From CADEDV01 sp036383515 (lineage in GTDB: Bacteria; Bacteroidota; Bacteroidia; Chitinophagales; Chitinophagaceae): a stretch of 64,000 nt of DNA. The notes beneath the pieces were generated by a model, which worked only from the letters and a program-made list of their open reading frames with translations, had not been told where the DNA came from and did not search any database. Of this stretch, positions 1 to 9,199 are shown one piece after another; within the stretch, counting starts at the first letter, position 1, and each line of letters begins with the position of its first letter. Both the position numbers and the translations under genes were made by a program. Where the stretch lies: NCBI GenBank assembly GCA_036383515.1, contig DASVOE010000122.1:62001-126000 (forward strand), read 5' to 3'.

Positions 1-683
1 GTTTTTGTAATCCTGACTTTAGCAACGAGATTTTGTGGAATCATTGTTCCTGCGTTTACACGCAGCATGACCGCCAGCGTTTGTGAAAAAGTATCCACGT
101 TGGGTAGTACGGAAGAAATGACACCTTTTAAACGAGTGCCATCCGGTAAGAGAATATCCAGGGATTGACCTATACTTACAACACGCCGCAATTCATAGGG
201 AAGATTGAGGAGGAACCCAAAGTCAGCCGCATCGCTGATCACTGCCAATTGTTCTCCGTCCTGTACATAATCTCCTGGTTGATGATTCAATTCCTGCACA
301 TATCCATTGACGGACGAAGTAATCCGTATCATCCCGGAAAACCGGAAGGATGAATCCAGTGCATTGATCATATTGCCGAGTGCATGTGCTTCTTTTGTTT
401 TCAGGGTGAATGCCAGCTGACCCGCATTGACATGCTGCCCTATTTTCAGGTTCACTGATTTCAGGTATCCATTGGCCGATGCCTTTATAAAACTGCTTTG
501 CAGCCAGGTGGATGTAGCATTGAGTTCCACATATTCTTCAAGTAGTGTATGCTGAATCCCGGTTACTGTAACAGGGGTCTGCACTTCCATCTGCGTGTCT
601 TCAGCTACCGCTTGTTCTTTATGATGACAGGAAGCAGCAATGATCAACACGATAGAAAAAAATAATAAACGGGCTACTTGCAT
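1..683 (-). CDS. Efflux periplasmic adaptor (membrane fusion protein), C-terminus cut by window edge
   Basis: About 227 codons of the N-terminal part are present; the frame stays open to the window edge. The ATG (681-683) gives a hydrophobic leader ending in AASC, a lipobox with Cys19, so the protein is probably an inner-membrane-anchored lipoprotein. It then shows the biotinyl-lipoyl-like pattern of HlyD/RND adaptors: VNLKIGQHVNAGQLAF and, after a short hairpin, VNGYVQELNHQPGDYVQDGEQLAVIS, followed by a beta-barrel segment. Adaptors of this type link an inner-membrane pump to a TolC channel. It starts 11 bp after the TolC-like gene, so the two should be co-transcribed; a pump gene would be expected beyond position 1. 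The substrate cannot be told. The alpha-helical hairpin seems short, as in CusB/CzcB-like adaptors, but that is only an impression. Confidence 0.85.
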   Translation of the reverse strand, partial: MQVARLLFFSIVLIIAASCHHKEQAVAEDTQMEVQTPVTVTGIQHTLLEEYVELNATSTWLQSSFIKASANGYLKSVNLKIGQHVNAGQLAFTLKTKEAHALGNMINALDSSFRFSGMIRITSSVNGYVQELNHQPGDYVQDGEQLAVISDAADFGFLLNLPYELRRVVSIGQSLDILLPDGTRLKGVISSVLPNVDTFSQTLAVMLRVNAGTMIPQNLVAKVRITK

Positions 684-694
684 GTGACTGCGTT

Positions 695-1927
695 TTAATG
701 TTTCCAATAATTGAGCTGGTTGATGATCCTGAGCCGGCTAATATTATGTTGTGTCAGCAGGTTCTTTGCAGCGAGATAATTACTAATGCCCAGGATGTAA
801 TCTTTCATACTGATATCACCAGTCTCAAGTAATTTATTATTGGCTATTACCAATGTATAGGCATAAGAGATCTGTTGACGGATCTTCTTTACCAAAAGAT
901 CCGTAGCTGATAACTGCTGTTGCCATATAGCTATTTGCTGCTGGTATTGACTGACAAAAAAATCTTTATTGGTTAATCTTGTTTTTTCCTGGAGTGCAAT
1001 CTTATTATACTTTAGTTGTTTCTGCCGTCCGTCATAAATAGGTATGACCAGGCTCATGCCGGCGCTGAACCCAAAATTCTTATATGGAGTATGCTGAAGA
1101 CTTGAAGTGAGCCCTGCATCGGTATAAGCACCAAGTTTGGGCTTATAGGAATAATCAATCAATATCTTTTCATTGACCAGCCGCAAGCTATCGGTAACAA
1201 AGGGCTGGTAAAAAATTGAATTATAAAACTCAGCAGCAAGAGTATCGGTAAGAAAAGGTTCCTGTAATTGTTCAATGCTGGTATCTGCAATACCGGCCAG
1301 GTAGTTCAGTGTGAGGTAATCGCTATTATATTGTAGTTGCCCCTGCAACAACATCAGTTCTTGTTGTTGCAGGGTAACATAAAAATTCAGGTAATCTGTT
1401 TGCTTATATACACTGGCCTGCGTAAGTTTCTTCAATACTTCTTCTTCTTTTTTCATCAGGTCATATACTTCCTGGTTAAAGCTCGTGATCAGCAGGTCGC
1501 CATAGGCGGTTATATATTGTTCTGTAATGACTCTTACAAGATCTTGTTCGGAAAGCCGTATCGTATCCTGCAGTGACCTGTTTTGCAGGGTGATAGTCCG
1601 GTATTGTGCAAGCAGGTTATTTTTTCCAATAAAATTCCTGTTCGCTTGTATCAGCGAAGTCACATTCGCGATATTACTCAGGGCTTCATCATATCCATAT
1701 CCATGTATGATGGGTGCGTAACTAGCGCTATTGATAAAGTTGACCTGGGGTTTTGGTCCCGCTCGCAAAAGCTGGCTATCAATCTTATTAGAAAGTAACT
1801 GATTCTGATAACCTTTTAATGCCGGATTGTTTTGCTTTGCCTGCTGTATAAAAAAATCAATATTGCGGGATTGTCCAAAACATGATAAACACCCCAGTGC
1901 CGTATAAAGCATTAGAAAATACTTCAT
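695..1927 (-). CDS. TolC-like outer-membrane efflux protein
   Basis: This 410-residue protein has a signal peptide (MKYFLMLYTALGCLSCFGQ) and then a long helical region with the OEP-family pattern: repeated polar helices, a Gly-rich amphipathic strand (LGAYTDAGL, GFSAGMSLVIPIYDG) and a late helix with NYLAAKNLLTQHNISRL near the end. The segment 'AGMSLVIPIYDGRQKQLKYN' is typical of the TolC fold, where it precedes the second helical repeat. I chose the ATG at 1925-1927 because the 11 extra upstream residues precede an otherwise complete signal peptide. It lies between a PepSY-like lipoprotein gene and the adaptor gene, all on the minus strand. Its role is to form the outer-membrane exit duct of a tripartite pump; the exported compound is unknown. 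Confidence 0.82.
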   Translation of the reverse strand: MKYFLMLYTALGCLSCFGQSRNIDFFIQQAKQNNPALKGYQNQLLSNKIDSQLLRAGPKPQVNFINSASYAPIIHGYGYDEALSNIANVTSLIQANRNFIGKNNLLAQYRTITLQNRSLQDTIRLSEQDLVRVITEQYITAYGDLLITSFNQEVYDLMKKEEEVLKKLTQASVYKQTDYLNFYVTLQQQELMLLQGQLQYNSDYLTLNYLAGIADTSIEQLQEPFLTDTLAAEFYNSIFYQPFVTDSLRLVNEKILIDYSYKPKLGAYTDAGLTSSLQHTPYKNFGFSAGMSLVIPIYDGRQKQLKYNKIALQEKTRLTNKDFFVSQYQQQIAIWQQQLSATDLLVKKIRQQISYAYTLVIANNKLLETGDISMKDYILGISNYLAAKNLLTQHNISRLRIINQLNYWKH

Positions 1928-1978
1928 TCCCTTGTAAATTGAAATAAATAGTGCCGGCAATATACATTTTTATGGTGC

Positions 1979-2404
1979 TTAGTCTTTTACCTCTTTTAAA
2001 AACTTACCATTTTTATCAAATAGTACATCTGTATGATTTACGAGAGCTTCATAGACGGTTTCGCCATTGGATTTTACAATTTTCGAAGCTGCTTTGATCT
2101 TTGCATCCTTGTAGTGTTGTTTAACATATGCTGAAACAGGCGCTGGCAATTCGCTTATAGCTATATCTGTTTCGGTTTCAAGTATTGTTCCTTTTTTGTC
2201 AATTACTGCCGACATGGTTTTTCCGTCCTTGCTGAAATTAACCTCATAGTTGCCATCTTCTTTTTCCCAGGTTGCAGCGGTAGCAGGATATTTAGCTGCA
2301 AAGGCTGATTTTACAGCAGCAGGCACTTGTGCTTCTTTTAATTTTTGTCCACAAGCGGCAAGAACGCCGGATAACAGGATCGCTAAAAAAGATAATTTTT
2401 TCAT
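1979..2404 (-). CDS. PepSY-like domain lipoprotein
   Basis: This is a 141-residue lipoprotein with a short leader ending LAAC (Cys18). The rest contains two related PepSY-like units: 'VPAAVKSAFAAKYPATAATWEKEDGNYEVNF' and 'LPAPVSAYVKQHYKDAKIKAASKIVKSNG', each with the pattern of a helix, a (K/Q)xxYPxA-like turn and a strand pair. This matches the small periplasmic PepSY-like proteins (PF11396 type) common in Bacteroidota. Their molecular role is not settled; they are often next to two-component or efflux genes. Here the gene is the first of a minus-strand set with the TolC-like and adaptor genes, 51 bp upstream of the TolC start, so a role in envelope stress or efflux sensing is an inference from position only. 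Confidence 0.75.
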   Translation of the reverse strand: MKKLSFLAILLSGVLAACGQKLKEAQVPAAVKSAFAAKYPATAATWEKEDGNYEVNFSKDGKTMSAVIDKKGTILETETDIAISELPAPVSAYVKQHYKDAKIKAASKIVKSNGETVYEALVNHTDVLFDKNGKFLKEVKD

Positions 2405-2678
2405 ATAAAATTTATTTTGTTATAAAAACGAATATCTAACCCGATTCTGTTTTAAATCTGTAGTGCCCGGCACTATATTGTCAACAAACTTTTCGACATT
2501 GATCCCCGTTCGGGTATGCCTCTCAAAAAGTTGTTGCATCCACTCAACAATTTCTATATAACAATCAAATGCAAGTGGCAACGTAAGCCTGTCCATTGAT
2601 CTTTACGCCGAAATAGAAAATTATCATGGAGTAAGCCGAAAATCCATCTGTAGAGTAGGCAAACCAACAAACCTTATC

Positions 2679-3311
2679 ATGAAAAAATTATTAAGTAAAA
2701 CAATTCGTGGTTCGATCTTCGTAGCCACGATGTCACTCATCATTTCAAGTTGCAGGAAAGATGAAAGAGCAAATTCAGCAACGCCAAATGCAATGCTTGA
2801 TGAAACAACTTATGCAAGTACAGTACCTGTATATGCAACATGTGGCACTATACCCGGCGATCTGAAGGTGCCCGAAGGCAATAAACTGGTAATGCAAACC
2901 TATGCCAGCGGTGTACAGATATACCAGGTGCGCAGAAGCGCTGCTGATCCGAATGTTTTTGTATGGGTAAACACAGCTCCTTCAGCAATGGTATATGCAA
3001 AGCCCGATTTTACCAATCCTGTTGCGGTTCATTACGGAGGACCTACCTGGGAATTCACGAAAGGACTTTTTAAGGATGAGAAAGTGGTAGGCACTAAATT
3101 GAAAGGCATACCGGTAGATCCAACGGCAGTACAATGGTTATTGCTCAAGGCTGTTGATTCCCTCTCTTCACCACGAAATAAAATAACCTACATTCAGCGC
3201 ATCTGCACTACAGGTGGATTACCTCCTTCAACAGTACCCGTCGAATCCAACCTGGGTACACTGGATAGCATTCCCTATACGGCCAATTATTTATTCTATA
3301 TCAAAAACTGA
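2679..3311 (+). CDS. Hypothetical lipoprotein (210 aa)
   Basis: The leader ends IISSC (Cys25), so this should be a lipid-anchored envelope protein. I do not recognise a family. The mature part contains 'CGTIPGDLKVPEGNKLVMQTYASGVQIYQVRR' and 'PSAMVYAKPDFTNPVAVHYGGPTWEF', which resembles the DUF3455 type (small secreted proteins that start with 'P.gn.l......GvQiY.C' and have a 'GPtWe' motif). That family has no established function. The predicted protein has DUF3455-like length and order of motifs, so I give that assignment with moderate confidence. It stands alone, divergent from the PepSY/efflux set and followed by a weak hairpin terminator. Confidence 0.7.
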   Translation: MKKLLSKTIRGSIFVATMSLIISSCRKDERANSATPNAMLDETTYASTVPVYATCGTIPGDLKVPEGNKLVMQTYASGVQIYQVRRSAADPNVFVWVNTAPSAMVYAKPDFTNPVAVHYGGPTWEFTKGLFKDEKVVGTKLKGIPVDPTAVQWLLLKAVDSLSSPRNKITYIQRICTTGGLPPSTVPVESNLGTLDSIPYTANYLFYIKN

Positions 3312-3346
3312 ACAAAGAATATTTTTCGATAGGGCCTGGACAACCC

Positions 3347-3373
3347 AAGGGCTCGCCTTGTGCGGGCCTTTTT
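3347..3373 (+). terminator. Weak intrinsic terminator candidate
   Basis: AAGG and CGC pair with GCG and CCTT around a CTTGT loop and a small internal loop, and the hairpin is followed by a run of T. It lies 36 bp after the lipoprotein stop codon. The remainder of the 305-bp gap 3312-3616 shows no open frame or repeat that I can support. Confidence 0.4.
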
Positions 3374-3616
3374 ATGATTACTCATTAACCAGGTAACTAA
3401 AGATGCGATGAACAACACACTTATGAGAAGCTAATTAAATGCGGCATTAAATTATAAGTAGTAGAAAGAATAAAAAATTAATGGAGTACTCAATAAACTG
3501 GTTGTTCTGCACAAAACCAGGAATGTTACTGCTCATTTGATGTTTACTTCGGTTTTCGTGATCGCTAATTTGGACGACGAAATCAATAAATTAATTTAAA
3601 CCAAAAATCAATTACA

Positions 3617-4171
3617 ATGCAAATTGCAAAACAAACTTCCATAGTGAAGTTAACTTTTTACCTACTTGTTTTATTTACAGTAATGGCTGTTGTATTTTCC
3701 TGCAGCAAAGACAAAACTGCTGCTATTATCAAGGATGAAGATGTAATAGCCGGTATATCTTCACATGCTTCAAACAGGACCAGTACCGTTGCAGTTCCTT
3801 ATGAAAATACAATTTATGTACCGTGTGCCAACGGTGGCGCTGGTGAATACGTGCAACTGAACGGCTATACTAATTTTTTGTATACAATCTCCTGGACAGA
3901 TCAGGGGTTTACGTATGGTTATCATGCTAACTATCACCAGATAAAAGGAGTGGGCCTTAGCAGCGGTCAAACTTTTGTTGCCTCCGGAAACACAGAAGGA
4001 CAAGTTGCAGCCTCGTGGCTAAATGAGCGGTGGGTCGCTATAATTAAAGACCAACTTCGGGTAATCAGCTCGAATACCAGCTTCGTTATCAAAAATACAT
4101 ATCATGCGGTAACGACTCCTGGAGGCGATGTTATAATGAACCTCCGTGAAAACGAAGTAAAATGTAATTAA
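3617..4171 (+). CDS. Hypothetical lipoprotein (184 aa)
   Basis: The leader is followed by VFSC (Cys29), a lipobox. The mature protein (about 155 residues) has no motif I recognise. It contains 'PYENTIYVPCANGGAGEYVQLNGYTNFLYTISWTDQGFTYGYHANYHQIKGVGLSSGQTF', a pattern of short beta strands that is common in small Bacteroidota surface proteins. Two cysteines (PCANGG and EVKCN at the extreme C-terminus) could form a disulfide. The gene stands alone between a 300-bp gap and a good terminator. No function can be given. Confidence 0.6.
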   Translation: MQIAKQTSIVKLTFYLLVLFTVMAVVFSCSKDKTAAIIKDEDVIAGISSHASNRTSTVAVPYENTIYVPCANGGAGEYVQLNGYTNFLYTISWTDQGFTYGYHANYHQIKGVGLSSGQTFVASGNTEGQVAASWLNERWVAIIKDQLRVISSNTSFVIKNTYHAVTTPGGDVIMNLRENEVKCN

Positions 4172-4201
4172 CGACAGGTTAAGCAGGTGGTAAATAAAAC
4201 T

Positions 4202-4237
4202 AGCTGGTGATGAATAACTTTCATTGCCGGCTTTTTT
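4202..4237 (+). terminator. Intrinsic terminator
   Basis: AGCTGG pairs with CCGGCT (one G-T pair), then after a small mismatch ATGAA pairs with TTCAT, and the hairpin is followed by TTTTTT. It lies 30 bp after the 184-aa lipoprotein gene and would also separate that gene from the convergent hydrolase gene. Confidence 0.7.
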
Positions 4238-4275
4238 ATGTAAATGAAGACAGGCAAATAGATCACCCGTTTCAG

Positions 4276-5229
4276 CTAATCAGCTGACGCACGATGGAAG
4301 GATTTTATTTTCAAACAAGGCTGGGCATTTTCATTTTTTTCATCCTCGATCCATTGTAGCATCCGGCACCAAAGATCTTTTTTGAACCGCGTTTTGAAAA
4401 AACCAGAGTGACCAATCTTTTCTGCATTCAGTTGACTGGGCTTGATATGATACCATTGAATACTGGCAGATGTAAAATGGTCCAGTAAAGCCCTGACGCC
4501 GCTTTGCTGTGAACGCCAATCATCTGAAAAACTGAAAGCCAGTAAAGAAACCTGCAGCTTCCGGTAATTATAATCGGAGAAATCGTCGAACAGGCCGTTT
4601 TCATTATTACACCATTGTATCCATTCGTCCATCACGCCTTTGGGAAGGTTCTTCATCATCCGTAGCCGCTTGCCCGGGAAATAACCATACAGCCAGGTAA
4701 CTATTGTCACAAATTCTTTCATTGGGACGATCCAGATTTTTTCACGCCATCGCCGAAGTCGTGTGCAGGACAATGCACAATTTACAAGCACAATGCGGCT
4801 GATGAACTGGCTGGCAGCAGCAAGACCAATGATCTCACCGCCGATACCATGTCCCATGAAGATCAATTCCTGCTTCGGGAAATTGTTTTTAGCATGTCTC
4901 AGCACAGCATCGAGGTCCTGCTGTGCCCAATGTTCGAGATTGGCGCTAAAACCTTTCAATTGTTTGGGAGCGGAAAGGCCGGTGCCGCGGAAATCAAATG
5001 TGATAACCGCTATGTTGTTTTCCACCAGGTAAACTGATAAATCGTAATAGTAATCCTGCGTTAGTTCCACTGACGGAGCTACAACAATCACCTTCTTTAC
5101 TTCTTCTCCCGGTTTGTAGATGCTCGCTGTTATTTGCCTTCCATCCTTGGTGCGTATCGTTTCAGTTTGATGCATATCATATGAGTACAGTGTAATATTA
5201 TAGTAGCCGTTTTTAAGATCGAACGGCAT
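4276..5229 (-). CDS. Alpha/beta-hydrolase-fold protein with Gly at the nucleophile position
   Basis: From the ATG at 5227-5229 the protein has 317 residues. A TTG at 5290-5292 overlaps the stop of the response-regulator gene (TTGA) and would add 21 residues, so a coupled start is possible. The fold is clear: VIVVAPSVELTQDYYYDLSVYLVENNIAVITFDFRGTGLSAP (oxyanion region), a nucleophile elbow, and a final GHSGFFKTRFKKDLW that matches the predicted-hydrolase group COG4757. The elbow reads GHGIGG, where GHSxGG is expected: residue 128 is Gly (codon GGT at 4846-4848, one base from the Ser codon AGT). The protein may therefore be catalytically inactive or use another mechanism. It is the last gene of a kinase-regulator-hydrolase operon. 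Confidence 0.8.
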   Translation of the reverse strand: MPFDLKNGYYNITLYSYDMHQTETIRTKDGRQITASIYKPGEEVKKVIVVAPSVELTQDYYYDLSVYLVENNIAVITFDFRGTGLSAPKQLKGFSANLEHWAQQDLDAVLRHAKNNFPKQELIFMGHGIGGEIIGLAAASQFISRIVLVNCALSCTRLRRWREKIWIVPMKEFVTIVTWLYGYFPGKRLRMMKNLPKGVMDEWIQWCNNENGLFDDFSDYNYRKLQVSLLAFSFSDDWRSQQSGVRALLDHFTSASIQWYHIKPSQLNAEKIGHSGFFKTRFKKDLWCRMLQWIEDEKNENAQPCLKIKSFHRASAD

Positions 5230-5288
5230 TTGATTGATGTTGTGTTCTTGTTGATTGAATGGCTGCCTGGAATGATGGCCCTTTTCAG

Positions 5289-6038
5289 TCAACCGAGCAG
5301 GTGCAGCAATTCTTCTCTCTTACTTTTTGAAACAGGGATCTTCATTTTATTTTCCATGACGAGGTAGCCACCATCGCCGCGGATAAATTCACGAACATGA
5401 TTAAGGTTGATAAGATGCGAGTTGTGAGCTCTGAAGAAATCATAAGGCATCAGTATTTCTTCAAAGTCTTTCAGGGTCTTTGATATCACTTTCTTCTTCC
5501 CGCCACACAGGTAAATGTTGGTATAATTACTGTTTGCTTCGCATGATACAATATCACCCGGATCTACAAACTCAATGCTTTCTTTTGATGCGAGTGCAAT
5601 TCTTCCACGTTTTCCTTTGGTGCTTTCTTTTACATTGGCAAGAAGCGAATCAATTTCTTCAGCAGGAATTTTCAGGTTGGATTTTTTCAAATGCTTTTCA
5701 ATAGCCTCCTTCAATTCTTTATTTTGAACAGGTTTCAACAGGTAATCCAATGCACTGAATTTTACTGCCTGTATACCGAAATTGTCATAGGCGGTGGTGA
5801 AGATGATATCAAAAGAAATATCACGGCCCAATTCTTCCAGCACATCAAAGCCTGTGAGCATTGGCATTTCGATATCCAGGAATAACAGGTCTGGCGGATT
5901 TGTTTTGAGATAATCTATTCCTTCAGCAGGATTGCCAAAGGAAGCCACCACTTCTACTTCGCTGCAATAATTTTCCAGCTTCCACTTGAGTGTATCTATG
6001 CTGTCGGTTTCGTCATCAATAATCACTGCCTTTATCAT
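5289..6038 (-). CDS. LytTR-family response regulator
   Basis: This is a 249-residue two-domain regulator. Residues 1-120 are a receiver domain with the acidic pair D8-D9, phosphoacceptor D55 in LLFLDIEMP, a Thr in FTTAYD and Lys in LLKPVQNKEL. Residues about 145-249 are a LytTR DNA-binding domain with the usual IVSCEANSNYTNIYL, LKDFEEIL and FFRAHNSHLINLNHVREF motifs. LytTR proteins bind two 9-bp direct repeats spaced by 12-13 bp upstream of target promoters. The gene begins 12 bp after the kinase stop codon (6050) and its stop overlaps the possible TTG start of the hydrolase. It is the best candidate to bind the six tandem-box promoters in this window, which is an inference. Confidence 0.93.
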   Translation of the reverse strand: MIKAVIIDDETDSIDTLKWKLENYCSEVEVVASFGNPAEGIDYLKTNPPDLLFLDIEMPMLTGFDVLEELGRDISFDIIFTTAYDNFGIQAVKFSALDYLLKPVQNKELKEAIEKHLKKSNLKIPAEEIDSLLANVKESTKGKRGRIALASKESIEFVDPGDIVSCEANSNYTNIYLCGGKKKVISKTLKDFEEILMPYDFFRAHNSHLINLNHVREFIRGDGGYLVMENKMKIPVSKSKREELLHLLG

Positions 6039-6049
6039 AAAATTGAGTA

Positions 6050-9000
6050 TTATATAGGAATAGTTAATTCAACCCGTGTTCCCAAAGGTTCTCCTTTTTC
6101 ATTTTCCATATCATAGATTCGTACAGATGTATTTAGATTGTATAATTTGTTAATGACATCTATCCTGTCCTGCGTTATTTGCATACCCATGGACCGTTTG
6201 TGATTGTTAATTTTCCCTTCTTTCAGTTCAGCAGCCTTCTTTCTTCCCACTCCATTATCTGAAATAGTGCAAAGTAAATTGTCGTCTTTTTTATGAATTC
6301 CTAATTTAACCTTGCCGGCATCACCATTACTTTTTGTCATCAATCCATGCCAGATGGCATTTTCCATATAAGGTTGAATGAGCATGGGTGGAATAACGAT
6401 AGCGCTTGTGTCAAGTTCGGGATCTACATCAATTTCAAACTGAAATTTGTTTTTAAATCTCAGGCTTTCCATTTGCAGGTAAAGTTCGATGGCCGCCAGC
6501 TCATCTTTCAGTGAAATATAATTTGTCCGGGAATTTTGAAGGATTAATCGCATAAGCCTTGCAAAATTGTTCAGGTATTCGGATGCCTGTTTCGATTCGT
6601 TACGGATAATATAACTGTCAATGGAATTAAGACTATTGAAAATAAAATGAGGATTCATTTGCGCCAGCAGGGCAGTCATTTCCACGTTGGCCAGCTTTTT
6701 TTCATACTCTCCTTTTAATTGTTGCTTTTTCTTCACTAATCTCAACCTGTAGCGATACAATGAATATAAGGCAGCGGCGAGCAACATCACAATAGCAATG
6801 CGAAACCACCAGGTAAGCCAGAAAGCAGTACGAATGTGCACCGGCATTTCAAGTGTATTAGGATTCCAGGCGCCTTCATTATTAGCTGCCTGCAATTGAA
6901 ACACATAATCACCACCGGGAACGTTGGTATAGTTAGCAAACCGGCGACCCATTACTTCTGACCAATCATCAAAGCCTTTGAGACGATACCTGAATTTTAC
7001 ATTTTTGCCCATTGTAAAAGCCAGGGCAGAAAAACCGATTGAAAAAAAGTTTTGTTTGTGACCAAGATTCAGCGCCGATCTGTTCCGGGCAAAATCATAC
7101 GGCTGATTAAGAACCTCCACGCTCTCAAGGTATGGAACAGGAATTTCTTTGTTTCTTTTCAATTCGGCAGGATTAGCAATGATAATGTCGTTACGGCCAC
7201 CAAAAACAATTTCGCCCGACGGAAGAAAAGAAAAATGAAAGAAATCAGCTTCGTCAACACCATACTGAAAACTATAAGTTGTGAAAGACAATGTGCCGGT
7301 GTCTATCTTTATCAATTCCCTTAGCGTATAGCCCCAAACCTGTCCCTGCTTATCGGTGGTCAATTCGTAAATATTGCCGTCTATTCCTTTTTCCCTGGTA
7401 TTTAATTTCTGGATTACTCCTTTTTCAGGATGTTTACTTAATGCGTAACCAATCCATCCATCATTGCTGGCCATCCAAACTCTTCCTTTTTTGTCTTCCG
7501 CAAATGAAGCGGCTACAGGAAAACTGTTTGTTTCGTTCCTGAAATAATTAAAATTAAAGATTGATTTTTTTTCCGCTGACACTACGCCTATTCCATTTGA
7601 GGTTTGAAACCAGATATTATGATTGCTGTCTTCAAAAAAATGATTGAACCAGGCAGGCAGGGAAGCAGAATCGCCCTGTGCAGGCTGGATTTTATAAACC
7701 GTGTACTCATTTGTTCCCGGCTTCCATTGCAAAAGCCCCTGGTCATCATAAGCCATCCATGCATATCCCGAATGATCGAGAAGAATTTCACCTCTCCGTT
7801 TCAAAGCAAACGGCAATGTTTTATCAAGTACCGTTATTTTTTTTGTTCTTTCAGAAAAGAGAAATATGCCCTTATCGCTTGAGATCAAATAATCACCGGA
7901 GGGTATTTGAATAAAACTCCTGACGGCTTCAATTTCTTTTTTAAAACTTTCATGATGGGGGAAAAGCGTTTTCGTCCATTCTTTTTTCAATTTATCAAAA
8001 TGGTAGATGCCATCTGTTTGCCTGGGGCAGACTGTAAGATGATTTCCCTGCTTATCGGGTAAAATATAAAACGCAAAGGCCCAGTCAACATTTGAAAGAT
8101 GCTTAAACGAATACCGTGAAAATTGCTGGATAGCGGGATCGAAACATAATAAACCAACAGTGGTAGCGAGCCATATACGATTGGCATCGTCAATAAGATC
8201 GGCTCCGTAAATTTCATTCTTTTCCTCGTTGTTGAATTTAGCCAGGGTTACTTCCTTTAACCGGGTATCATAAATGGCCAAACCTATGCCGGTTGAAATC
8301 CATAATTCATGATCGGTTTTCCTGAAGATGTGACCAATCGTAGCATTCAATATTTTTTTGCCTGCTTCATTTTTTACTACCAATGGCGTAAACGTTTCGG
8401 CAATGGGATCAAAAACGTTTACACCGGCAGCCCAGCTTGAAACATATAAAAGACCGTCGTTGTGTTGATACAAACGGCGAAAGGCATTTAATGCCACCTG
8501 GTAGTCGTTGTCTTTTTGTGGGAAAGTATAAAGCTTTACCTCACCGGTATATTTATTTATCTTCTGTAGGCCGCCGGGTGTTCCCGCCCAGATGATCGAA
8601 TCATTCGTTACCGATTCAACGATACTTAATATCGCTTCGTCCGCTCCTAAGGAGGGTTTTAGGCGTGGATATTTTTCTCTTGAGAAAGCAAAGAACCGGA
8701 AATCATCTTTCGCTTCGTCATAACAGCAAACGCCCCGGTTTCTTGTTCCAATCCAAACGGTACCGGTTCTGTCTTTATAAAGTGTCGTTACATGCTGATC
8801 AAACCTCCGCTTCAGTGTATCTGATTTTTTCTTGTTGTCAAGCTGGTAATGCCTGAATGTATTCGATTTGGTATCGAGTACTGAGATGCCCTGTGGTGTT
8901 CCAATCCACACAAAATTTTTAACAGGCAGTATGGTATTAATAAAATTCTCGAAAAGAGAACGACGAAGATCACTGCCGGCGCGGTAAACTTTCACAAACT

Positions 9001-9199
9001 GTCCATCGAACCTGCAAAGGCCTTCGGTGGTACCTATCCACATAAAACCATCTTCTCCTTTTCCTATAGGACCGATTGCTCTCGTGGGTAAACCATTATC
9101 CTTGTTGATCAATACGGGCTTGTCGAACTTATATTGCGCATACGTATTGGTAACGCAATAAAGACAAAATAAAAGCAGTATTGATTTGCTGACGGGCAT
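6050..9199 (-). CDS. LytS-type sensor histidine kinase with periplasmic beta-propellers
   Basis: This 1049-residue protein has a signal peptide (about residues 1-21), then two-component-regulator propeller repeats (FMWIGTTEGLCRFDG, VWIGTPQGISVLD, VWIGTRNRGVCCYDE, WAGTPGGLQKIN and more) to about residue 690. A Y_Y_Y domain follows (FRYRLKGFDDWSEV to NNEGAW, about 700-775), then one transmembrane helix (about 790-812). The cytoplasmic part is a His_kinase (PF06580) domain with phosphoacceptor His851 in NPHFIFNSLNS and an HATPase domain (PYMENAIWHGL, ISDNGVGRK). The periplasmic architecture is that of the SusR-like hybrid sensors that read glycan fragments, but the output is LytS type with a separate LytTR regulator. 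It is divergent from the SusC gene, which suggests that it senses a product of this locus. Confidence 0.93.
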   Translation of the reverse strand: MPVSKSILLLFCLYCVTNTYAQYKFDKPVLINKDNGLPTRAIGPIGKGEDGFMWIGTTEGLCRFDGQFVKVYRAGSDLRRSLFENFINTILPVKNFVWIGTPQGISVLDTKSNTFRHYQLDNKKKSDTLKRRFDQHVTTLYKDRTGTVWIGTRNRGVCCYDEAKDDFRFFAFSREKYPRLKPSLGADEAILSIVESVTNDSIIWAGTPGGLQKINKYTGEVKLYTFPQKDNDYQVALNAFRRLYQHNDGLLYVSSWAAGVNVFDPIAETFTPLVVKNEAGKKILNATIGHIFRKTDHELWISTGIGLAIYDTRLKEVTLAKFNNEEKNEIYGADLIDDANRIWLATTVGLLCFDPAIQQFSRYSFKHLSNVDWAFAFYILPDKQGNHLTVCPRQTDGIYHFDKLKKEWTKTLFPHHESFKKEIEAVRSFIQIPSGDYLISSDKGIFLFSERTKKITVLDKTLPFALKRRGEILLDHSGYAWMAYDDQGLLQWKPGTNEYTVYKIQPAQGDSASLPAWFNHFFEDSNHNIWFQTSNGIGVVSAEKKSIFNFNYFRNETNSFPVAASFAEDKKGRVWMASNDGWIGYALSKHPEKGVIQKLNTREKGIDGNIYELTTDKQGQVWGYTLRELIKIDTGTLSFTTYSFQYGVDEADFFHFSFLPSGEIVFGGRNDIIIANPAELKRNKEIPVPYLESVEVLNQPYDFARNRSALNLGHKQNFFSIGFSALAFTMGKNVKFRYRLKGFDDWSEVMGRRFANYTNVPGGDYVFQLQAANNEGAWNPNTLEMPVHIRTAFWLTWWFRIAIVMLLAAALYSLYRYRLRLVKKKQQLKGEYEKKLANVEMTALLAQMNPHFIFNSLNSIDSYIIRNESKQASEYLNNFARLMRLILQNSRTNYISLKDELAAIELYLQMESLRFKNKFQFEIDVDPELDTSAIVIPPMLIQPYMENAIWHGLMTKSNGDAGKVKLGIHKKDDNLLCTISDNGVGRKKAAELKEGKINNHKRSMGMQITQDRIDVINKLYNLNTSVRIYDMENEKGEPLGTRVELTIPI

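Noticed and set aside
165..353. Open frame of 62 codons on the plus strand
   Set aside because: It lies opposite the adaptor gene, which has a lipobox and lipoyl-like motifs on the minus strand.
5230..5292. TTG start for the alpha/beta-hydrolase gene at 5292
   Set aside because: It overlaps the regulator stop by four bases and is possible, but the added 21 residues are polar and look unconserved; the ATG at 5229 begins a normal N-terminus. I keep it only as an alternative.
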